A stretch of DNA of 9,694 bases from Solobacterium sp. UBA636 (lineage in GTDB: Bacteria; Bacillota_I; Bacilli_A; Erysipelotrichales; Erysipelotrichaceae): contig DBOW01000110.1 of assembly GCA_002299675.1 (NCBI GenBank), positions 1,566 to 11,259 on the forward strand, written 5' to 3'. Shown one piece after another: positions 1 through 6,600 of the stretch. Every line of letters starts with the position of its first letter. Within the stretch, counting starts at the first letter, position 1. The notes beneath the pieces are model-generated. The model did not search any database. It was not told where the DNA came from and was given only the letters and a program-made list of their open reading frames with translations. The position numbers were made by a program, and so were the translations under genes.

Positions 1-1151
1 GAAGCAGCACCGGCAATACAGCTGATACCTAATAATACCTTGCGAGGAACAATAATACCATACATTGCTGGTTCAGTTACACCAAAGATAGCTGATACGG
101 CAGCTGGCAATGATGCATCTTTAACCTGTTCATCCTTAGACTTCATAAATACGGCAAACAGAATTCCGACAATACCGAAACATACAGTCCAGGTTGAACC
201 TAACATTAAGCTTGGAGTACCGCTCATTACAGCATAGAAGGCAAACATAACAATTAAGCCATGGATACCAAACATAACCAGAATCTGCCAGATACCAGCC
301 AGAATAGTGCAGGCAATAAGTGGTGAGAATTCAAACAGGAAGTTCATCGCAACAGCCATCCAGTTAGCCAGTACATCCGCAACCGGTCCAATTACTACGA
401 AAGTGATTGGGAAGCAGATTAATAAAGTAATCATTGGTGTTAAGAAGCCCTTAACTACCTTAGGCAGATGATTAGCCAGGAACTTATAGATAGGAGCTGA
501 TAACAGTAAACCAAACAGAACAGGCAGGAATGAAGATGTATAAGAAGTATTAACCGTAAAACCAAATAAACTTACATCTACATTCTGAATAGTAGGATAA
601 ATCATGGAAGCACCTAGAATTAAACCATAGAAAGGATCAATACCCAGATACTTGGCAACGTTATAGCCCATGATAATAGGCAGGCAATAGAAGAAGGCAT
701 CACCAGCCGCATTAACAAGCATACAGATACCTGAATCTGAAGCCAGACCGCACATCTGTAAAATTACCAGTATACCCTTAAGCACACCGGATGCACACAT
801 GATATTAAGTGTTGGACCAAGACCTGACTTGATTAAGCCTAATGCCTTATCAAGGAATGATTTCTTTTCATTTCCTACATCTACTTTTGTAGTATCAGTT
901 GGTAAACCCAGCTGTTCACAGACTTCATCATAAACATCACCAACATGTTCGCCAATGACAACCATGTACTCACCAGCTGCCTTTACAAGACCGATAACGC
1001 CCTTGGTAGACTTGATTACCTCATCATTAGCCTTAGACTCATCCTTAAGTTCAAATCTTAAGCGAGTGATACAATGTCTTAATGATTTGACATTGTCCTT
1101 GCCGCCGACATTTTTAATAATTTCAGCAGCTAAATCCTTGTACTTTTTCAT
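1..1151 (-). CDS. bglP: PTS sugar permease, EIIBC part, beta-glucoside family (3' end outside window)
   Basis: Membrane permease of the phosphotransferase system, which imports a sugar and phosphorylates it using phosphate from HPr via EIIA. The frame is open from the ATG at 1151 to the window edge (383 complete codons, no stop), so this is the N-terminal part only. Residues 1 to about 90 are an EIIB domain with the phospho-accepting cysteine Cys27 in the motif CITRLRF, followed by GEHVGDVYDEV, typical of the beta-glucoside family. From about residue 105 hydrophobic EIIC segments follow, with FGIHG (His297) and FGVTEPAMYG (Glu360), the conserved EIIC sugar-site motifs. The remaining EIIC, and an EIIA domain if fused, would lie left of the window. 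The start is supported by AGGAGG 11 nt upstream. The gene lies 82 nt after licT in the same direction, as in bglG-bglF operons. The family assignment is strong. The exact sugar is inferred, and a sucrose- or trehalose-type relative is less likely. Confidence 0.9.
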   Translation of the reverse strand, partial: MKKYKDLAAEIIKNVGGKDNVKSLRHCITRLRFELKDESKANDEVIKSTKGVIGLVKAAGEYMVVIGEHVGDVYDEVCEQLGLPTDTTKVDVGNEKKSFLDKALGLIKSGLGPTLNIMCASGVLKGILVILQMCGLASDSGICMLVNAAGDAFFYCLPIIMGYNVAKYLGIDPFYGLILGASMIYPTIQNVDVSLFGFTVNTSYTSSFLPVLFGLLLSAPIYKFLANHLPKVVKGFLTPMITLLICFPITFVVIGPVADVLANWMAVAMNFLFEFSPLIACTILAGIWQILVMFGIHGLIVMFAFYAVMSGTPSLMLGSTWTVCFGIVGILFAVFMKSKDEQVKDASLPAAVSAIFGVTEPAMYGIIVPRKVLLGISCIAGAA

Positions 1152-1162
1152 TACTTTCTTTT

Positions 1163-1187
1163 CCTCCTAAATAGTACAGATAGAAGG
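1163..1187 (-). promoter_or_regulatory. Putative Shine-Dalgarno-sequestering hairpin upstream of the PTS gene
   Basis: On the minus strand CCTTCTA (1187-1181) is complementary to TAGGAGG (1169-1163), with one G-U wobble and an 11-nt loop. The right arm contains the AGGAGG ribosome-binding site of the PTS gene. The left arm starts with the final CC of the RAT-like element just upstream, so the two structures cannot form together. The complementarity is visible in the sequence. The role as a translational switch is inference, and the stem is short enough that its stability is uncertain. Confidence 0.45.
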
Positions 1188-1212
1188 TTTGGCCAACCTA
1201 ATGTTACCATCC
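1186..1212 (-). promoter_or_regulatory. RAT-like ribonucleic antiterminator in the licT-PTS intergenic region
   Basis: The RNA here has the same layout as RAT sites bound by LicT, BglG and SacY: GG (1212-1211), AU internal loop, a 3-bp stem GGU/GCC (1208-1206 with 1193-1191), AA bulge, a 2-bp upper stem CA/UG (1203-1202 with 1195-1194), a 6-nt loop, the AAA internal loop (1190-1188) and closing CC (1187-1186). In classical sites the 3-bp stem begins with U-A. Here it is G-C, a compensatory change that favours a real structure. The site probably binds the LicT-like protein encoded just upstream. Unlike bgl leaders, no terminator hairpin with a U-tract overlaps it. A competing 5-bp hairpin, AGGTT/AACCT (1199-1195 with 1189-1185), is also possible. 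Confidence 0.7.
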
Positions 1213-1233
1213 ATATTTATAATCACTGATTGC

Positions 1234-2079
1234 TCAGTTATTATTGTCACTATGCACAATTCTGTGCACATGAATAGTCAGATACAGCTGTTCCTCTTCC
1301 GTAATAACATAGTCATATCTGTTCTTAATCATTGAACAGATACCTAGAACACAGTTATATGAATTCCTGTATTTATTCTTAACAATATCTAATAACTCAT
1401 TACTCTCATCACCCTTATAGGACTTATTGTAGACAAGCCTTCTGGCAAAAAACTTAATATGAGTTATAAATCGATAGAAATATACTGAATCCTCATAGAA
1501 ATCTCTGCCATAGAAGTTTCTTACTACCTTGATGATTTCCTGCACTATCTGCGTAACCTTTGTGGTCTCTTCTAAAGAAGAATTCTCTTCTTCCGCATTG
1601 ACAATATGCAGAGTCATAAAACCAGCTTCATCTTCTTTTAAATCTACATCAAATCTCTCATTTATCATCTTTAAAGCCTTTAAAGCCAGCCTGTATTCAT
1701 TTTCATAATAATGAGATATCTCAAAGGTCATGGTATTGGGCATATAGATGCCCTCCTTTGCCCTTTCAACCGCTGTATAGATATGGTCGGAAAGCGAAAT
1801 ATAGATAATATCATTGATCTTCTGGCCAATACTTAACTTGATCATTTCGATTATTTCATTAGAAAGTTCAATATATTCAAGCGGAATATTCTGAATGATT
1901 TCCTGAAATCTTTCATTCTCTTTTTCTTCCTTCATCACAAAGACCTGAGTTATCTTGTCTTCATCAACCTTGTCTCCAATTTTCTTTGAGAAGGCAATAC
2001 CTCTTCCGCAGATTACCTGGTCCCTGCCATCTTTTTCAACAACTACAACATTATTGTTGAAGATTTTCTTTATTTCCAT
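1234..2079 (-). CDS. licT: LicT/BglG-family transcription antiterminator
   Basis: RNA-binding antiterminator of 281 residues. When active it stabilises RAT hairpins and so prevents a leader terminator from forming. Residues 1 to about 55 are the co-antiterminator RNA-binding domain (KIFNNNVVVV, GRGIAFSKKIGD). Two PRD domains follow, about 65-170 and 171-281. The four PTS-phosphorylated histidines are present at His99 (SDHI), His158 (TLHIVNA), His207 (ITHIKFF) and His270 (TIHVHRI), almost the same positions as in B. subtilis LicT (100, 159, 207, 269). Known family logic: EII phosphorylates PRD1 and inactivates the protein when sugar is absent, while HPr phosphorylates PRD2 and activates it. 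I chose the ATG at 2079, which has a purine-rich SD (AAAGGGGG) just upstream and matches the family N-terminus. An in-frame TTG at 2094 would add five residues and lies within the SD region. The gene is preceded by its own RAT/terminator, implying autoregulation, and sits directly before the PTS gene it should control. Confidence 0.93.
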   Translation of the reverse strand: MEIKKIFNNNVVVVEKDGRDQVICGRGIAFSKKIGDKVDEDKITQVFVMKEEKENERFQEIIQNIPLEYIELSNEIIEMIKLSIGQKINDIIYISLSDHIYTAVERAKEGIYMPNTMTFEISHYYENEYRLALKALKMINERFDVDLKEDEAGFMTLHIVNAEEENSSLEETTKVTQIVQEIIKVVRNFYGRDFYEDSVYFYRFITHIKFFARRLVYNKSYKGDESNELLDIVKNKYRNSYNCVLGICSMIKNRYDYVITEEEQLYLTIHVHRIVHSDNNN

Positions 2080-2095
2080 ACTCCCCCTTTCCAAA

Positions 2096-2140
2096 CAAAA
2101 AACCTGTCAAAAAAGATTTTTTACTTTTTTAAACAGGTTT
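2096..2140 (-). terminator. Intrinsic terminator in the licT leader, overlapped by the RAT
   Basis: On the minus strand AAACCTGT (2140-2133) pairs with ACAGGTTT (2107-2100). After a small internal mismatch AAAAAAG (2130-2124) pairs with CTTTTTT (2115-2109), leaving an 8-nt loop. A run of six T ends at 2097, followed by G. The first five bases (AAACC) are also the 3' side of the RAT, so the two folds exclude each other, which is the hallmark of LicT/BglG control. It ends about 6 nt before the licT SD. Lying about 50 nt after the M32 gene stop, it can also end the housekeeping transcript coming from the right. Confidence 0.9.
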
Positions 2141-2160
2141 AGCTCTTTCGATTACTATCC
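2136..2160 (-). promoter_or_regulatory. RAT (ribonucleic antiterminator) in the licT leader
   Basis: This 25-nt RNA element has the standard RAT layout: GG (2160-2159), AU internal loop, 3-bp stem AGU/GCU (2156-2154 with 2143-2141), AA bulge, 2-bp stem UC/GA (2151-2150 with 2145-2144) closed by a GAAA tetraloop (2149-2146), the AAA internal loop (2140-2138) and CC (2137-2136). Classical LicT and BglG sites have UGU/GCA in the lower stem and a longer upper stem, so A-U here is a compensatory substitution. The AAACC overlaps the 5' arm of the terminator. Binding of the LicT protein encoded just downstream would permit readthrough, giving positive autoregulation and activation of the PTS gene. 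Confidence 0.85.
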
Positions 2161-2166
2161 ATTAAT

Positions 2167-2194
2167 ATCTTAACATAACTGTAAGCGATTTCAA
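2167..2194 (-). promoter_or_regulatory. Sigma-A-type promoter of the licT-PTS operon (extended -10)
   Basis: The -35 element is TTGAAA (2194-2189) and the -10 is TAAGAT (2172-2167), with a 16-nt spacer and a TG-n extended -10 (2175-2173). The predicted start site is near 2160, at or within a couple of bases of the first G of the RAT. The promoter overlaps the stop codon of the M32 gene. It is a sequence match only, but its placement exactly upstream of the RAT and terminator is supportive. Confidence 0.7.
2180..2193 (-). promoter_or_regulatory. cre site (CcpA operator) overlapping the -35 element
   Basis: TGAAATCGCTTACA matches the cre consensus TGWNANCGNTNWCA at every defined position. The base before it (T) also fits the WTGNAA form of the consensus. 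It covers most of the -35 hexamer and the following spacer, a position from which CcpA with HPr-Ser-P would block RNA polymerase. Its first three bases are the TGA stop of the M32 gene. The match is seen directly. Binding is inferred from the known role of cre sites in Bacillota sugar operons. Confidence 0.75.
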
Positions 2195-3663
2195 GCTATT
2201 TCGTACAATTTGGTGTATTTTTCTTTAAGATAATCAATATAGTACTTAGGATTAAAAGACTCACCAGTTGCCCTGATAATTACTTCAGAAGGCGTAACAG
2301 TATTGCCATACTTATGAATATGCTCCTTAAGATAATCAGCTATTTCCTCCATCTTGCCTTCACTTAAAAGCTTATCTACATCCAGTTCTTTACGCATATA
2401 GTACACAAACTGGGCAGCATAGGCTGAACCCAGGGCATAGGTTGGGAAATAGCCAAAGCTGGCATTAGACCAGTGCACATCCTGAAGAATTCCATTGGCA
2501 TCTGTATCCACATCAACTCCAAGATATTTTTTATAATATTCATTCCAGATCTTATTCAGATTCTTTAAATCAATACCATCTTTAAATATTGCCTTCTCCA
2601 TCTCATATCTTATCAGTATATGAATCGGATAAGTAAGCTCATCGGCAGCGGTACGTATTAAAGAAGGAACAGATTTATTAATAGCCTTCACAAAGGCATC
2701 CTGATCACAGTCAAGATTTAATATCTTCTTAATCTCAGGGAATAACGAATCCCAGAAATGAGGATTTCTGCCAAGATAATTCTCAAACAGTCTGGATTGA
2801 GACTCATGCAGACCACTGGATACATTGTTTAATACTGTACCCTCATAATCCTTTGGCAGATTATGTTCATAGGTGGCATGGCCTATTTCGTGAATACTTG
2901 AGAAGATGGCATCAGTAAAATCATTTTCTCTATAGAAAGTAGTAACTCTGACATCACCGGTCGAGAATCCAGAAGTAAATGGATGCATATACTCAGCCAT
3001 TAATCCCCAGGAAGGATCAAAGTTCAGATATTTCTTAATCAGCTCCTGAACCTTCTTCTGATCAGCAGTCTTAAAGTTTCCTTTAATACATTTATCATCA
3101 ATAAGCTGTTTTTCCTTAATCTTCTTAATCAATGGTACCAGCTCTGTTTTAACCAAATCAAAGAATTCATCATACTTCTTTATATTCATGCCCTCTTCAA
3201 AATCATTAAGCATCAGTTCATAGGCATTGATATCCGGATTACGGTAATGACATACTTCTTTGGTCATATTAATGAGTTCAATTAAATATGGCTCAAATAA
3301 TGCGTAATCATTTTTATTCTTGGCCTCTTCCCAGACAAGCTGAGCCTTGTTTCTTAATGAAGAATACTTAAGATATAAGTCAGATGGTATCTTCTTGAGA
3401 TCTTCGAAATCTTTTAACATCAGCTTTACTTTTCTGTTTAAAATCTTATCTTCGCTGTCTTTCAGCCTTAATAAGGCTTCGTAGATACTTTCATCATTTC
3501 TTATCTTATAAAACTCTTCTTCCAGAATATCAATGCACTTAAAGCGATATTCCGTACCATCTTTTGGTGCTGCAGTTTCATGATCAAAAAAGATAGTATT
3601 TAAAGCCAGAGAATAGGCCTTAAGTTTATTTTCATACTGTTCAATTAATTCTAAATCTGTCAT
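2191..3663 (-). CDS. M32-family metallocarboxypeptidase (thermostable carboxypeptidase 1/Taq type)
   Basis: Zinc-dependent carboxypeptidase of 490 residues, the usual length for family M32, with no signal peptide and so cytoplasmic. These enzymes remove C-terminal residues from peptides and probably serve peptide turnover. The zinc site is HEIGH (His258, Glu259, His262), and HESQSR at 286-291 supplies the third ligand, Glu287. Other family blocks are HPFT (227-230), IRTAADELTYP (336-346) and the long C-terminal block from GILQDVHWS (391) through FGYFPTYALG (403-412). The ATG at 3663 has AAGGAG 5 nt upstream. That SD overlaps the tandem TGATAA stop of polC, and the gap between the two genes is only 12 nt, so it is very likely co-transcribed and translationally coupled with polC. 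The stop codon forms part of the cre site and promoter of the following operon. The family call is firm, but the physiological substrate is unknown. Confidence 0.95.
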   Translation of the reverse strand: MTDLELIEQYENKLKAYSLALNTIFFDHETAAPKDGTEYRFKCIDILEEEFYKIRNDESIYEALLRLKDSEDKILNRKVKLMLKDFEDLKKIPSDLYLKYSSLRNKAQLVWEEAKNKNDYALFEPYLIELINMTKEVCHYRNPDINAYELMLNDFEEGMNIKKYDEFFDLVKTELVPLIKKIKEKQLIDDKCIKGNFKTADQKKVQELIKKYLNFDPSWGLMAEYMHPFTSGFSTGDVRVTTFYRENDFTDAIFSSIHEIGHATYEHNLPKDYEGTVLNNVSSGLHESQSRLFENYLGRNPHFWDSLFPEIKKILNLDCDQDAFVKAINKSVPSLIRTAADELTYPIHILIRYEMEKAIFKDGIDLKNLNKIWNEYYKKYLGVDVDTDANGILQDVHWSNASFGYFPTYALGSAYAAQFVYYMRKELDVDKLLSEGKMEEIADYLKEHIHKYGNTVTPSEVIIRATGESFNPKYYIDYLKEKYTKLYEIA

Positions 3664-3675
3664 ATTAACTCCTTA

Positions 3676-6600
3676 TCAGAATAAAGAAATCTGATTAGTC
3701 TCTTCCATTCCCGAAAGAACGCCAAGGGCATCCAGTTTCTTAATTAAAGTATTGGACAGCTGGGTACGGTTGGCCAGATCCTCCTTGGACAGGAATTCAC
3801 CATTCTTTCTGGCTTCTACAATCGAATCCGCAACGTTTTCACCTAAGCCATCAAGGATGACAAATGGTGGGATAATCTGTTTCTCATTATCCGGATCAAC
3901 TCTGAATTCATGCGAGAGAGAACGGTATAAATCGATATTAGACATCCTGTAGCCACGGGAGGTCATTTCATAACATACCTCAAGGGTATCATAAATGTCT
4001 TTTTCCTTTTTGGATGCCGGATTTTCTCTGCTTTGAAGTTTGGCCTCCAGTTCCTTCATACGGGCATAGATGCCATCGGCATCCTTAATCATTGTTTCTA
4101 TCTCAAAGGCATCACATCTTAAAGAAAAATAAGAAACATAGTAATACTGCGGGAAATAGACCTTGAACCAGGCAACGCGGACTGCCATGATACAATAGGC
4201 AACCGCATGAGCCTTAGGGAACATATACTTAATCTTTTTGCAGGATTCAATATACCAGGCAGGTACATCTTTATCGGTCATCAGCTTCTCTTCTTCTGGG
4301 GTTAGACCCTTACCCTTACGGACGTGTTCCATAATCGAGAAGGCATCTTTTGGTTCAAGATTATAGGTCATCAGAGTTGACATGATATCATCTCGACAGC
4401 CAATTACATCTTTCAGCTTCAGTCCCTTTCTGATTAGCTCCTGAGCATTGCCACGCCATACATCGGTACCATGTGAAAGACCAGAAATCTGTACCAGATC
4501 AGAGAAACAGGCTGGACGGGTTTCCTCGATGGTATTACGGGTATTAAGAGTACCAAACTCCGGAAGACCTGCCGCTCCAGTTTCCTCCTGATATTTAGGA
4601 TTAACAATTTCCAGTTCCTTGGATGAATTAAATAATGACAATACTCTCTCATCATTCATCGGAATAGTTTTGACATCAATACCGGATATATTTTCAAAAA
4701 GACGCATAGCCGTTGGATCAACATGGCCCAGAATATCGAATTTCAGCAGATTGTCCGAGAAATCGTGATATTCAAAATGAGTTGACTTCCAGGCGGCATT
4801 GGCATCATTGGCCGGATACTGAATTGGCGTTACATCTTCTATCTCCATATCAGCGGGGAGCACAACGATGCCTCCGGCATGCTGACCGGTTGTACGTTTA
4901 ACATCCTTGCACCCTTCAGCCAGTCTTTCCTTCTGAGCGCGGGACATTTTTTCAATACCCTTTTCTTCACAATAACCCGAAACATAGCCAAAAGCTGTTT
5001 TCTCGGCAACGGTAGAAATCGTACCAGCACGGAATACATTGTCTTCACCAAAAATTTCTCTGGTAAAAAGATGAGCCTTAGGCTGATAGTCACCCGAGAA
5101 GTTTAAGTCGATATCCGGAATCTTGTCGCCATGGAAACCTAAGAAGGTTTCAAATGGAATATTCTGACCATCACCCCTCATCCTGGTTCCACAGTCCGGA
5201 CATATTTTATCCTTTAAGTCATAGCCGGAAGCGGCTTCATGTACCCACTCCAGGCGGTGACATTTAGGACAGATATAGTGCGGAGGAAGCGGATTAACTT
5301 CTGTAATTCCCGAGAATGTCGCAACAAGAGAAGATCCTACCGAACCTCTTGAACCTACAACATAGCCATCATCATTTGATCTTTTAACCATCAGGTGACA
5401 TACAAAATAAATAACACCATAGCCATTGCCGATAATCGCATTAAGCTCTTTTTCCACACGGGCTTCAATTAATGGGTCAAGCGTTTCACCATACATCTTA
5501 TGGGCTGTATAATCTACCAGCTGCCTCAAATAGTCGTCAGCGGAAATTACATCAGTTCTGCCAATGAATGGTTCCTCAATAATGTTGCAGTCTACCGCCT
5601 TTTTAATCGCATCTGTTATTTTTGGCGGATGAAGTTCACTGTCAAAAGGCATTACTTTTTCACACATATCAGCTATCTTGTTGGTATTATTAATGACAAT
5701 ATCTTCAATAAGCTTTTCATCATTCAGCCAGGCAAAGGCATCAAGCATCTCTCTGGTATTTCTGAAATGCTGAGCAGGTGTAATCTGTTTCCTTCTTTTT
5801 TCTTTATCAAATATAAACAGAGGATGATGAGCTCCGCCGATAGCCTGAGAATTAATATATACATCTCTTAAAATCTTTTCATCCTTAGTGGCATAATGTA
5901 CATCGCCAGTAGCCACCACGATTTTGTTCTGCCTTAAACCTTCTTCGATGATATCTCTTAAATACTGTTCAAGACGTTCTTTTGAAAAAGAACCCCTGTC
6001 TTCATAAAGAAAACGATAGTTCTCAATTGGCTGAACCTCAATATAATCATAGAAAGAAATAGCTTTGGCCAGCGCTTCCTTGTTGCGGGTATGAGCTATT
6101 TCAAACACCTCTCCATTAAGACAGGCAGAACCTATGAGCAGATTTTCACGGTGCTCAGCGATTCTTTCTCTGAAAATTCTTGGTTCCGCCACAACATCAG
6201 CACCACCTGACTTTGAGAAAACAGCCAGTGTATCGGTATTGGAAATAGATACCAGCCTGTAAAGATCTTTAATACCTTCCCTGTTCTTACATAGAATCGT
6301 GGTATGATAGGCTCGATTCTTAATAAAGGCATCACTATCCTGATAATTGCTTAATTTTGTCAGAGTATCAATTTTTTCCTTAGACAAATCTTTGAGCATC
6401 AGATTAAAAACCTGTGATAAAACCTCCGCATCATAGTCAGCTCTATGGGCTGTATCTTCATCATAGCTCACACCATATAGTTTACAGATAGCACCTAAAC
6501 GATAGGCTCTTCGGTTTTTGAACATTGAGCGGGAAAGATCCAGGGTATCAATAACCGGATTATCAAGCTTTGGCAAACCCAGTCTGGCCAGTTCTTCATT

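Noticed and set aside
1185..1199. AGGTT/AACCT hairpin in the licT-PTS gap as an intrinsic terminator
   Set aside because: The stem is only 5 bp and the following bases (TCTATCTG) are not a U-tract. It is at best a competing fold.
1209..1226. Possible -10 hexamers (GATTAT or TATAAA on the minus strand) just before the intergenic RAT, suggesting a separate PTS promoter
   Set aside because: No acceptable -35 lies at 16-18 nt. The nearest TGACA-like sequence is too far away. Co-transcription from the licT promoter is simpler.
2080..2094. TTG at 2094 as the licT start, adding five residues
   Set aside because: The added codons coincide with the purine-rich SD, and the ATG at 2079 matches the start of the LicT/BglG family RNA-binding domain.
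2096..2140. The licT-leader terminator acting in both directions
   Set aside because: Read on the plus strand the hairpin is followed by AGCTCTTTCG rather than a T-tract, and no plus-strand gene is present to terminate.
5500..5871. A 123-codon plus-strand open frame inside polC, and another at 7798-8169
   Set aside because: Both are antisense to well-conserved polC/rnc coding sequence, resemble no known protein and lack convincing start signals. They are shadows of the real genes.
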